DNA of 57,019 nucleotides from Thermodesulfobacteriota bacterium. GTDB taxonomy: Bacteria > Desulfobacterota > Deferrimicrobia > Deferrimicrobiales > Deferrimicrobiaceae. Every line of letters starts with the position of its first letter. Positions within the stretch are counted from its first letter, which is position 1. Positions 25,993-34,227 of the stretch are shown here, piece by piece. Under the pieces are notes generated by a model, which was not told the DNA's origin, did not search any database, and saw only the letters and a list, made by a program, of their open reading frames with translations. The translations under genes and the position numbers were made by a program. The stretch is taken from contig JBFLWB010000008.1 in assembly GCA_040758155.1 (NCBI GenBank), forward strand, positions 1-57,019. Direction: 5' to 3'.

Positions 25993-27755
25993 AGCCGGCT
26001 ATACGGGAATATTTCGGGAAGCGGCCGGCCGTTGCGCTCGGTGGGGCGGCGCTCGCCTTGTTGCTGGCCGCCTGTGGCGGCAACAACACCACTCCCGCGG
26101 CTCAACCGGTTATCCAGACCCAGGTTACGGCGGCCGGAGGGGGGACGTTCACCGACAACACGACCAACCCCCTTATCACGCTGATCGTTCCCGCCGGGGC
26201 GCTCAGCGCGGATGCCCGGCTGAGGGTCACGCCGCTCCTCTCTACGACGGTCCCCGGCGCCGACCAGACCCCGGGCAGTTCCGCGTTTGCGGTCTCCCTG
26301 ACCAGCCTCAGCGGCGCTCCGCTGACTTTCGGCGCGGGGATCGTCCTGGAACTGGCCGCCAGCCCGGCGCCGGTCCATCCCCAGCTCGGCGAGATCGCCA
26401 GGCTCTCGGGAACCGCCTGGGAAAGACTGCCGGCCAACTTTTTCCGTTCCTCCAACAGCACGGTCGTCGCACTGGTAGCCGACCCCAACGGCACGTTCCG
26501 GGTGATGCACCGTACCCCGCAGACTGCCACCGGTCCCGGCGTCGCCGCGGGCTTCGACGTCTTCATGAACGAAACCTTCGGCAACGAAAGCTTCTTCGGC
26601 GGAGTGCTCGGCCTGCACACGGTGCTGAACAATCTCCTCCCGACCGATGCGGTGGGTTTCGGCGTCCAGATCGATCTGGCCAAGGTCCCCGCCGAAATCG
26701 TTGCGGTCATGACCGGCGCCGATAATGCGGCCAAAGACGCCGCCCTGGCCGACCCCGCCACCACCCGCGCCCTCCTCAAGGCCGGGGCGGTCGTCGGCGT
26801 CAAGGGGGTCTTCGATAATGCGGCGAATCCCGACCAGTTGACCGGCGCCGGCATCACCTGCGCCCTATGCCATCAGAACGTGACCCCGACCACCTTCGCG
26901 CTGACCGCCGGCCCGACGGCGCTGCCCATCGGACCGCTGGAGGTCGACGGCAGGCCCAACGTCGCCATGAACGCCGGCGCCATCCTCGCCGCCACCCCCT
27001 TCGTCCAGGCTGCCGGCCAGGCGACCATCGACCTGCTCAACGGCTGGGGCCCGGGCCGCTTCGACATCCGCGCCCTCCCTGACAACCCGCTCGACGACGG
27101 GGTCGACAATCCCACGGGCAATCCTCCGCTCTGGAACTTCCTCGACCTGGAGGGACAAGGTTACCTCTTCGGTTATGACGGGCTCTTCGTCGGCGGGAAC
27201 GCCTTGGCCAGCCAGGCCGAGGCGGTCTACGACCTCGTGATGCACGCCAACGGCGCCTTCGGCGTCGCCGGGGGCAACCTGCCGCCGGCCCTTCGAATCG
27301 TCCCCCCGCAGACATTGATCGACAGGCTGGTGGCCGCCGAGACGGGTCAGCCGGGGAACGACATCGACACCCAGAAGCTGCTCGACCTGCAGACCTGGAT
27401 GCGCAGTCTGTCCGGCGCGGCCCCGGGCGCCTTCAACGAAGCGCAGGCGGAGCAGGGCTTCAAGCTCTTCCATGGCAGGGCCAACTGCAGCGTCTGCCAT
27501 AACACCGCCGACCTGACCGATTCGCAGCAGAGGCTTTTCACCTTCACTCTCGGCGCCACTCCCGGCGACCTGGCGGGCGGCATCAAGGTCCCGAGTCTGC
27601 GCGGGGTTTCCCGCTCCGCACCCTACCTGCACAACCACAGCCTGTCCACCCTGGCGGAAGTCGTCGCGGTGCTGTCAACCGTCGGCGATCCCATCCCCTT
27701 AGATCTGACCGTCGACGAGCAGGCGGCGTTAGTGGAGTTTCTGAGGAGCCTGTAA
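25989..27755 (+). CDS. two-haem c-type cytochrome lipoprotein with N-terminal beta domain
   Basis: 588 residues. The signal peptide ends in the lipobox LLAAC (C25 or nearby), so it is anchored to a membrane. Residues about 45-200 form a beta-rich domain containing TLIVPAGALSADARLRV, which resembles ZU5-type modules. Haem sites are CALCH (C291-H295) and CSVCH (C500-H504). The end (LRGVSRSAPYLHNHSLSTLAEVV) is like the di-haem cytochrome c peroxidase/MauG family. A redox or peroxidase role in the periplasm is likely; the exact reaction is open. Co-transcribed with the DUF2892 gene. Confidence 0.82.
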   Translation: MKPAIREYFGKRPAVALGGAALALLLAACGGNNTTPAAQPVIQTQVTAAGGGTFTDNTTNPLITLIVPAGALSADARLRVTPLLSTTVPGADQTPGSSAFAVSLTSLSGAPLTFGAGIVLELAASPAPVHPQLGEIARLSGTAWERLPANFFRSSNSTVVALVADPNGTFRVMHRTPQTATGPGVAAGFDVFMNETFGNESFFGGVLGLHTVLNNLLPTDAVGFGVQIDLAKVPAEIVAVMTGADNAAKDAALADPATTRALLKAGAVVGVKGVFDNAANPDQLTGAGITCALCHQNVTPTTFALTAGPTALPIGPLEVDGRPNVAMNAGAILAATPFVQAAGQATIDLLNGWGPGRFDIRALPDNPLDDGVDNPTGNPPLWNFLDLEGQGYLFGYDGLFVGGNALASQAEAVYDLVMHANGAFGVAGGNLPPALRIVPPQTLIDRLVAAETGQPGNDIDTQKLLDLQTWMRSLSGAAPGAFNEAQAEQGFKLFHGRANCSVCHNTADLTDSQQRLFTFTLGATPGDLAGGIKVPSLRGVSRSAPYLHNHSLSTLAEVVAVLSTVGDPIPLDLTVDEQAALVEFLRSL

Positions 27756-27761
27756 CGAGGA

Positions 27762-27793
27762 GGGGCTGCGGCGAATGCCGCAGCCCCTTGTTT
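27762..27793 (+). terminator. Rho-independent terminator of the cytochrome operon
   Basis: GGGGCTGCGGC pairs with GCCGCAGCCCC around GAAT, followed by TTGTTT. It lies six bases after the cytochrome stop and directly abuts the convergent small gene. Confidence 0.85.
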
Positions 27794-28044
27794 CAGTCGT
27801 GGCCGTACTCCCGCATCCAGGGTTCCTCCATCACCATTGAAGGTATCGCGCCCGTTTCCACGGGGTTCGACGGCTGCATTTCTTCGATGAAAGCGGTCGG
27901 AGCGACTCCCTGATTCTGACTTTGCCGATCCATATAGACACTGGCTCCCACGACCAGGAGCACCACGGCAAGGATCCCGATCTGCCTGTTCAGCCACTGC
28001 CGGAACGGTTCTTTCGGAGTCCACTCCTCCGGGGGTTCCGCCAT
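27793..28044 (-). CDS. small single-pass membrane protein
   Basis: 83 residues from ATG 28044, chosen because GGAGG lies eight bases upstream; an ATG two codons earlier directly touches that site. Residues about 25-43 (IGILAVVLLVVGASVYM) form one membrane segment. The N-terminal part is charged and Pro-rich and the C-terminal part would lie in the periplasm. No family is recognised. Confidence 0.55.
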   Translation of the reverse strand: MAEPPEEWTPKEPFRQWLNRQIGILAVVLLVVGASVYMDRQSQNQGVAPTAFIEEMQPSNPVETGAIPSMVMEEPWMREYGHD

Positions 28045-28128
28045 TTTCATCCCCTCCGTTTCACGTGTACGATGTTTATGCCCTTTCGGGTCCTGCAAAT
28101 TAGGTTCGGGCCATGAAAGGGAGTTTCA

Positions 28129-28596
28129 TCACTTGACGATCTTCCAGGTGCCGTCCGGCTGACGGCATGCGGTGCCGTACGCCTGGCGTTCCTCTCCACC
28201 GATCAGGACAGTCTGCTGGTATTCGCGGCAGTACTCTCCTTGTTCCGTCTTGTAGGTCCGCTGCGGCGTGATGGTCCCGGAGTTCCCGCTGTCGGGGTTC
28301 CGCCAGGCCCTGGTTTCGCCCGACCGGGAGTTTTCCAGGGAATACTGGGCGGTTCTTTGCATCTCCAACTGGTCCGCCCGGTCCAGCGACCTTCCGATCT
28401 CCTGGCCGATCAATGCCCCCGCGACGGCCCCGATCGCCGTGCCGACGATCCTTCCGGAGCCGCCGCCGAACCTGGACCCGATCACGGCGCCGCTGACGCC
28501 GCCGATGACCGTTCCCGCCCCTTCCTTTGGGCCCGAGGACGCGCACCCTGCGAAAAGGAATGAAACCGCAAGCAAACCTGCGATAAATGACTTCAT
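28129..28596 (-). CDS. glycine-zipper lipoprotein (17-kDa surface-antigen-like)
   Basis: 155 residues from ATG 28596 (GGGAGG six bases upstream). The signal peptide ends with the lipobox LFAGC. A glycine-zipper region with two short helices follows (about residues 28-70: GAGTVIGGVSGAVIG, then GTAIGAVAGALIGQEIG). The C-terminal half (TITPQRTYKTEQGEYCREYQ, then ACRQPDGTW) matches the soluble domain of rickettsial 17-kDa-type antigens. It is an outer-envelope lipoprotein of unknown role. Confidence 0.85.
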   Translation of the reverse strand: MKSFIAGLLAVSFLFAGCASSGPKEGAGTVIGGVSGAVIGSRFGGGSGRIVGTAIGAVAGALIGQEIGRSLDRADQLEMQRTAQYSLENSRSGETRAWRNPDSGNSGTITPQRTYKTEQGEYCREYQQTVLIGGEERQAYGTACRQPDGTWKIVK

Positions 28597-28705
28597 TTCC
28601 ATCCTCCCTTCTTGTCCTTAATTGGTCCAGGCAATCATCCGCTACACACATAGGACGAACGGGAAGGGGAAATGATTTAGGGGAAATGAAAAATTTCCGG
28701 CAGGG

Positions 28706-29440
28706 TCATCCGAGCGCCAGCTTCATCCCCAGCGCCCCTCCCACGGTCAGGAACATCGCCCGCACCAGCCCGAATCCTTTTCCCCGCCCGATGCGGGATC
28801 CCACGTACGCCCCCATGACCGAGCCCGCGGTGGACGGGACCATCAAACGCGCGTCGGCGTGCCCGGCCGCGCTGTAGACGGCCACGGCGAAGCTGTTCAG
28901 GAAGAAGGCGATCGCGTAATACGAGCCGAGGGCGGTGAGCAGCGGCATCCCGCGGGTCTTGGCGAGAAGGATGGAGGTGAACAGGCCGTTTCCCGATCCG
29001 AAGAACGATTCGTACGCTCCGATGGGAAAGGCCAGCAGGCCGGTCTGGCGGCGCGAGAGGATCGAGCCGCTTTCCGTACGCCCCAGCGAGGGGTTGAATG
29101 CGACGATCAGGACCAGCGCGACGATGATGACGCCGATCGCGCGCTTCAGGAGCGCGGCGTCCGCGCCGCGCACAATGGTCGTCCCGACCAGCGCTCCCGC
29201 CAGCCCGACAAGGACCATGATCCGGATCAGCGCCCAGTCCACGTCCTTTCCTTTCAGGTAATTTCGGGCGGCGATCGGGGTCCATGCCGCGCCGTTGAGC
29301 TGGTTGGAGGCGATCACCGCCGGGAGCGGGAAGCCGAGGGACAGCCAGACGGGGGTCGTCAGGATCGCCGCCCCGGCGCCGCTCATGGAGCTGAGCATCG
29401 AGGCGAGGAATGCGACGGAGAAGATGATCAGGAACTGCAT
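28706..29440 (-). CDS. TauE/SafE-family sulfite/anion exporter
   Basis: 244 residues with about seven or eight membrane segments and the family's two-fold repeat: SSMSGAGAAILTTPVWLSLG near the N-terminus and the GSGNGLFTSILLAKTRGM region near residue 145. Members carry sulfite, sulfonates or other small anions. No linked metabolic gene identifies the substrate. No ribosome site is evident before ATG 29440. Confidence 0.85.
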   Translation of the reverse strand: MQFLIIFSVAFLASMLSSMSGAGAAILTTPVWLSLGFPLPAVIASNQLNGAAWTPIAARNYLKGKDVDWALIRIMVLVGLAGALVGTTIVRGADAALLKRAIGVIIVALVLIVAFNPSLGRTESGSILSRRQTGLLAFPIGAYESFFGSGNGLFTSILLAKTRGMPLLTALGSYYAIAFFLNSFAVAVYSAAGHADARLMVPSTAGSVMGAYVGSRIGRGKGFGLVRAMFLTVGGALGMKLALG

Positions 29441-29468
29441 GACGCCGGTCGGCTTTTCATGGCCCGAT

Positions 29469-29474
29469 TATAAT
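29469..29474 (+). promoter_or_regulatory. -10 box (TATAAT) for the MscS gene
   Basis: A perfect TATAAT lies 31 bases before the MscS ATG. The sequence ATTATAAT is self-complementary and could serve both strands. No convincing -35 box is seen. Confidence 0.4.
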
Positions 29475-29504
29475 GTAGCCTGATCTTCCGAAGGGAGGTG
29501 TCTC

Positions 29505-30769
29505 ATGGGATGGCGCGGGATATTCGACAGCCTTCTGCCGGGGGCCGTTTCCGCGGCCGGTGCGACCGGGGTGCTGCTCCTCATCCTGTTCCTGTTCCAC
29601 AAGTTCTTTCCGCGCATTTACTCCGGTATCCGGGAGTGGGGCGGGAGGCGGATCCGGTCCGTCCGGATCGGATCGTACGAACTTCTCCAGGCGACCCGCC
29701 TCGTCGGGGGACTTGTGGCGCTGGCCCGATGGATCCGCGTCATCGCGACCGTCGTCATCCTGTACGTCTGGCTGCTTTTCGTCCTGAGCGTCTTCCCCCG
29801 GACGCGCGGGATCTCCGAATCGATCATCGGTTATATCCTCGACCCCCTGCGGATCATCGGCGCCGCATTCCTGGCCGCCCTGCCCGACCTGTTCTTCCTT
29901 GCGGTCATCGGATTCGTCACGAGGTATGTGATCAGGCTCGCCCGCCTCATATTCGTCGAGGTGGGGAGGGGACGGATCGTCTTCCCCGGGTTCTACGCCG
30001 ACTGGGCGATTCCCACGTTCAAGATCGTGCGCTTCGTCATCCTCGCCTTCGCGTTGATCGTCGCCTTCCCGTACATCCCCGGCTCCAGGTCCGAGGCGTT
30101 CAAGGGGGTCTCGATCTTCCTCGGAATCCTCTTCTCCCTCGGCTCCACCTCCGCGATCGCGAACGTCATGGCGGGCTTGAGCCTGACCTGCATGCGGGCG
30201 TTCCATGTAGGGGACCGCGGGTGCGGATCGGGGACACCGTGGGCGACGTCATCGCCAAATCGCTCCTGGTGACCCACATCCGGACCATCAAGAACGAAGA
30301 TGTCACCATACCCGATTCGCTGGCCCTGAACGCCCATATCGTGAACTACAGCGCCCGGGCGAAGGAGGAGGGGCTCATCCTGCATACCGCCGTCACCATC
30401 GGATACGATGCCCCATGGCGGACGGTCCACGAGCTCCTGATCGAGGCGGCGAAGAAGACGGAGCGGATCCTCCAGGAGCCGAAGCCGTTCGTCCTCCAGA
30501 CGGCCCTCAACGATTTCTACGTGACGTACGAGCTGAACGCATACACGAGCGAGCCCCGGGAGATGGTGAATATCCACTCCGACCTGCACCGGAATATCCA
30601 GGACGCCTTCAACGAGGCAGGGGTCGAGATCATGTCGCCGCATTACGCGCAACTTCGGGACGGCAACAGGACCGCGATTCCCGATGCCTATCTCCTTGCG
30701 GATTACGTGCCGGGATCGATGCGGGTGGAGGCTATTTATCGCCCTCGCAGGCCGCCAGCCGGGCCCTGA
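29505..30769 (+). pseudogene. MscS-family mechanosensitive channel, frameshifted
   Basis: Residues 1-238 (from ATG 29505, GGGAGG upstream) give five membrane segments ending in the pore helix (SIFLGILFSLGSTSAIANVMAGL) and the start of the beta domain (FHVGDR). The frame is then lost at about 30220-30228, in GACCGCGGGTGCGG. The second frame resumes exactly where expected (VRIGDTVGDVIAKSLLVTHI) and runs to a C-terminal domain ending at 30769. One missing or two extra bases explain it. It may be a sequencing error, a recent mutation or recoding. The 3' end overlaps the PAS gene by 38 bp. Confidence 0.8.
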
Positions 30770-31160
30770 GCTCCTTCTCCTGAAGCCGGCGTTCGGTCAC
30801 GTCCCGCAGGATGGAGCCGCAGCCCTGCATCGCTCCCGCCTCGTCGCGGAGCATCACCATGCTGAATTCGAGAGAGACCCTGCTTCCGTCCTTGCGGACC
30901 CCCGGCGCCGACAGCAGGCCGGTCTTGTACTTCGTTTCGCCGGTCGCCATCACGCGATGGTACCCCTCCCAATGGCGGCTGCGCTGCTTCTCCGGGATGA
31001 TCAGGTCGAGGGATTGGCCGATCGCCTCCCCGGCGGTCCAACCGAAGATCCGTTCGGCCGCGGCATTCCAATAGCGTATGATCCCCTCGCGGTCGGCGAC
31101 GAGGACGGCGTCCGGGGAATCCTGGACGAGCTGCAGAAGGGAACGGCCGATCGGGTCCAT
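30732..31160 (-). CDS. stand-alone PAS-domain protein
   Basis: 142 residues from ATG 31160 (GGAGG nine bases upstream; the ATG at 31169 touches the site). One PAS domain with PAC motif fills it: DSPDAVLVADREGIIRYWNA, then FGWTAGEAIGQSL, and VSLEFSMVMLRDEAGAMQGC, ending in DVTERR. There is no output domain, so it would act by protein contact or dimerise with another sensor. Cytoplasmic. It starts 16 bp after the small coiled-coil gene on the same strand. Confidence 0.85.
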   Translation of the reverse strand: MDPIGRSLLQLVQDSPDAVLVADREGIIRYWNAAAERIFGWTAGEAIGQSLDLIIPEKQRSRHWEGYHRVMATGETKYKTGLLSAPGVRKDGSRVSLEFSMVMLRDEAGAMQGCGSILRDVTERRLQEKELRARLAACEGDK

Positions 31161-31176
31161 GCGCGCCATCCTCCGG

Positions 31177-31386
31177 TCAAGGTTTCGGTCCCTCGATCCC
31201 CGCGCGGAGCCGCAGCTCCCGCACGAACCAGTCGTAATATTTCTCGCCCGGCTCGCTGCTCTCGTACCACCGGGTGTTGCCGACCTGCATCTCCTCCGCG
31301 GCCCACTCCAGCGCTTCCTTCAGCCGCCGGTTTTCATCCTTCAAGGCATTGATCTCTTCGAGCATCCGATCCTTCGCCTGGTCCAT
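31177..31386 (-). CDS. small coiled-coil protein
   Basis: 69 residues from ATG 31386, with GGGGAGG about seven bases upstream (ATG 31389 is also possible). Residues 4-35 form a coiled coil (RMLEEINALKDENRRLKEAL); the rest is rich in aromatic and charged residues (RWYESSEPGEKYYDWFV). It is probably co-transcribed with the PAS gene, which it precedes. Function unknown. Confidence 0.6.
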   Translation of the reverse strand: MDQAKDRMLEEINALKDENRRLKEALEWAAEEMQVGNTRWYESSEPGEKYYDWFVRELRLRAGIEGPKP

Positions 31387-31547
31387 CATCCTGCCTCCCC
31401 GCGGCCGGAATCGGCCGACAGCCGCCTGTATTATGAGTATTGTATTTGTTTCCTGTAATGTATATCGATCAAACCCCGTTTTCCCTGATGCGTCCGGGCG
31501 ATACTTCAACGGTGGAATATCGGGAATCCGTTTCTGAGGAGGAGCCC

Positions 31548-31967
31548 ATGAAGGAGACGTTGAAGGCCGGTCTGGAGCACGTGCACACGTATCGTGTCCC
31601 GGAAAACAGGACGGTCCCGTACCTTTACCCCGAGTCGGAGGCGTTCCGGGGTATGCCGAAAGTGTTCGCCACCGGTTTCATGGTCGGCCTGATGGAGTGG
31701 GCGTGCATGGATGCGATGGCGCCGCACATGGAGCCGGGGGAGGGGAGCGTCGGGACGCTCGTCAACATGACGCACACCGCGGCCACCCCGCCTGGGATGA
31801 CGGTGACGGTCCATGTCCGTTGCATCGGCGTGGAGGGGCGGCGCACGGTCTGGGAGATCGAGGCAAAGGATGACGTCGAGGTGATCGGGAAGGGGACCCA
31901 CGAGCGGTTCGCGGTCGACTTCGCGAAATTCAACGACCGCGTGGCGAAAAAAGCCGCGGGGAGGTAA
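31548..31967 (+). CDS. hotdog thioesterase, FlK-like
   Basis: 139 residues with GAGGAGG before the ATG. The single hotdog fold has the FlK-type catalytic layout: Thr and Glu in VFATGFMVGLMEWA and His in NMTHTAATPPG. The family hydrolyses small acyl-CoA thioesters; fluoroacetyl-CoA is only the type substrate. Cytoplasmic. It is followed 54 bp later by the disulfide oxidoreductase gene. Confidence 0.85.
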   Translation: MKETLKAGLEHVHTYRVPENRTVPYLYPESEAFRGMPKVFATGFMVGLMEWACMDAMAPHMEPGEGSVGTLVNMTHTAATPPGMTVTVHVRCIGVEGRRTVWEIEAKDDVEVIGKGTHERFAVDFAKFNDRVAKKAAGR

Positions 31968-32021
31968 GGAATCGGGAGGCCCCCCGACTGATAGGCAAAC
32001 GGGACTCGAAAGGGGGACTCC

Positions 32022-33494
32022 ATGGCGGCATACGATTTCGACCTCGGGATTCTCGGAGGTGGCGCGGCGGGATTGACGGCCGCCGCCGGAGCCGCGCAGT
32101 TCGGCGCGAAGACGGTCCTCGTCGAAAAGGCGTCGAGGCTGGGGGGCGATTGCCTCCATTTCGGGTGCGTGCCTTCCAAGACGCTGATCCGCTCGGCGGG
32201 GGTCTGGGCCCTCGCACGCCGGGCGAAGGAGTTCGGGCTTCCCGATATCGAGCTGCCGCCGGTGGACCTGGCCGCCGTCATGGCCCGCGTTCGTTCGGTG
32301 ATCGACAGGATCCAGGAGCACGACTCCCCGGAGCGGTTCTGCAGGCTTGGAGCGGATGTGCGGTTCGGGGAGCCGCGATTCGCGGATGACCACACCGTGG
32401 CAGTGGACGGCGCCCGCCTGACCGCCCGCGCGTGGATCGTGGCGACCGGATCGGGCCCGGCCCTCCCGCCGGTGGACGGCCTGTCGGACGTGCCATACTG
32501 GACCAACGAAACCGTCTTCTCTCGAAAGGAGCTGCCGGGCCGCCTGGTGGTTCTCGGCGGCGGTCCGATCGGCGTGGAGATGGCGCAGGCGTTCCGCCGC
32601 CTCGGCTCGCGGGTCACCGTCATCGAGTTCATGGACCAGATCCTGGGGCCCGAGGACCCGGATATCGCTTCGATCGTGCGGAGCCGCCTCGAAGCCGAGG
32701 GGGTGAAGATCCTCACCGGCACGAAGGCCGTGAAGGCAGAGACGGTGAATTCCGGCGTCCGGCTGCGGGTCGCACCCGCAAAGGGGGAAGGGGAGCCCTG
32801 GACCATCGAGGGGGACGTTCTGCTGGTCGCTGCGGGGCGGAAACCCAATGTGGAGGGGCTGGGTCTGGGAGCGGCTGGCGTCGAATATTCTCTGCGGGGG
32901 GTTCCCGCCGACTCCCGGATGCGTACCAATGTGCCGCACATCTACTCGTGCGGAGACGTGAACGGGGTGTTCCCCTTCACCCACGTGGCGGGGTACGAGG
33001 CCGGCATCGCTCTTTCCAACGCCGTACTCCGCTTCCCGCGGAAGGCGGATTATACACAGGTCCCGTGGTGCACGTATACGGACCCCGAAGTGGCCAGCAT
33101 CGGCATGAACGAGAAGCGGGCAAATGCCGCGGGGGTGGAGTACCGGGTCCTGACGACGCCTTTCCGCGAGATCGACCGGGCTCTGGCGGAAGGAGAGGAG
33201 GAAGGCAAGATCAAGGTGCTGATTTCTCCCTCGGGAGCTCTGCTGGGCTGCCAGATCGCCGGGCATCATGCCGGCGAGCTGATCCATGAATGGATCGCGG
33301 CGGTCAACGGGCGGGTGAAGCTTTCTACCCTGGCGGGCGCGGTCCACGCATACCCGACCCTGGCCGAGATTTCGAAGAAGGCCGCCGGGTCGTACTACTC
33401 CGAAAAGCTGTTCTCCGAACGGACAAAGAAGATCCTGCGGTTTCTCTTCGATCTCAAAGGGAGTGCGTGCGCGCCGGAAGGAGAGGCCGGATGA
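32022..33494 (+). CDS. FAD-dependent pyridine nucleotide-disulfide oxidoreductase (MerA/Lpd-like)
   Basis: 490 residues. FAD-binding GGGAAGLTAAAGAA at the N-terminus, redox-active pair C44/C49 in GGDCLHFGCVPSKT, NAD(P)-binding VVLGGGPIGVEMAQAF near residue 185, and the dimerisation domain with catalytic His and Glu in VHAYPTLAE near residue 450. No N-terminal metal domain and no C-terminal Cys pair are present, so it is not a true mercuric reductase. The stop overlaps the TVP38 gene start (ATGA). This oxidoreductase/TVP38 pairing is known from fused and adjacent genes in other bacteria, where its role is unsettled. Confidence 0.9.
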   Translation: MAAYDFDLGILGGGAAGLTAAAGAAQFGAKTVLVEKASRLGGDCLHFGCVPSKTLIRSAGVWALARRAKEFGLPDIELPPVDLAAVMARVRSVIDRIQEHDSPERFCRLGADVRFGEPRFADDHTVAVDGARLTARAWIVATGSGPALPPVDGLSDVPYWTNETVFSRKELPGRLVVLGGGPIGVEMAQAFRRLGSRVTVIEFMDQILGPEDPDIASIVRSRLEAEGVKILTGTKAVKAETVNSGVRLRVAPAKGEGEPWTIEGDVLLVAAGRKPNVEGLGLGAAGVEYSLRGVPADSRMRTNVPHIYSCGDVNGVFPFTHVAGYEAGIALSNAVLRFPRKADYTQVPWCTYTDPEVASIGMNEKRANAAGVEYRVLTTPFREIDRALAEGEEEGKIKVLISPSGALLGCQIAGHHAGELIHEWIAAVNGRVKLSTLAGAVHAYPTLAEISKKAAGSYYSEKLFSERTKKILRFLFDLKGSACAPEGEAG

Positions 33495-34189
33495 ACGCGA
33501 AGAAAATCGGCATCCTGGCCGCCTTCGCCGCGGTCGCGGCGGGATATTTCTTCCTGGATCTCGGGCGGTACCTGACCCTGGAGAACCTGAAGGAGCAACG
33601 GGGGAGCCTGGAGGCGCTGCGCGCTTCGCACGCCCTGCTCTTTCCCGCCGTCTTCGTGCTGATCTACATCGTCCAGACGACTTTCTCCCTGCCGGGGGCG
33701 GCCGTCCTGTCCCTTGCCGCAGGCGCGATCTTCGGGGTCCTGCAGGGGACGATCTTCGTCGTGTCGGCCGCCACGATCGGGGCCGTCCTCGCGTTCCTCG
33801 TCAGCAGGACCCTGCTGCGCGACCGGGTCGTCAGGAAGTTCGGAGGGCGGATGGAGGGAATCGACCGGGGCTTAAGGGAAAGCGGCCTCTCCTACCTGCT
33901 CTTCCTTCGATTGGTCCCGGCCTTCCCGTTCTTCCTGGTGAACCTGGCGTGCGGCGTCACCGGCCTGCCGCTGCGCACCTATGCCTTCGGCACGCTGTTC
34001 GGGATCATGCCGGGGAGCTTCGTGTTCGTGAACGCCGGGGCAAGCCTCGCGGCCATCGAATCCGTAAGCCAGGTCGCCGGCCCGCGCGTGCTCGGATCGT
34101 TCGCGCTGCTCGGACTGTTTTCCCTCCTTCCCACCCTTCTCAAGGCCGTGAAGAAGCGCAGGGACAGGGTCGGGTTGTCGATCCTGTAA
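33491..34189 (+). CDS. TVP38/TMEM64 (DedA-superfamily) membrane protein
   Basis: 232 residues from ATG 33491. About six hydrophobic segments surround the VTT core: LPGAAVLSLAAGAIFG near residue 75, FLVSRTLLRDRV near 108 and LFLRLVPAFPFFLVNLACG near 145. DedA-superfamily proteins act in lipid or ion homeostasis of the inner membrane. Its coupling to the flavoprotein suggests a shared redox or quinone-linked task, which is inference. Confidence 0.9.
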   Translation: MNAKKIGILAAFAAVAAGYFFLDLGRYLTLENLKEQRGSLEALRASHALLFPAVFVLIYIVQTTFSLPGAAVLSLAAGAIFGVLQGTIFVVSAATIGAVLAFLVSRTLLRDRVVRKFGGRMEGIDRGLRESGLSYLLFLRLVPAFPFFLVNLACGVTGLPLRTYAFGTLFGIMPGSFVFVNAGASLAAIESVSQVAGPRVLGSFALLGLFSLLPTLLKAVKKRRDRVGLSIL

Positions 34190-34227
34190 CGGGGGGGAAC
34201 TCGACGCGATGACCGAAGATGCGTTAA

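Noticed and set aside
32022-33494. Mercuric reductase (merA)
   Set aside because: No C-terminal Cys pair, no metal-binding N-terminal domain and no mer neighbours; only the general disulfide oxidoreductase assignment is safe.
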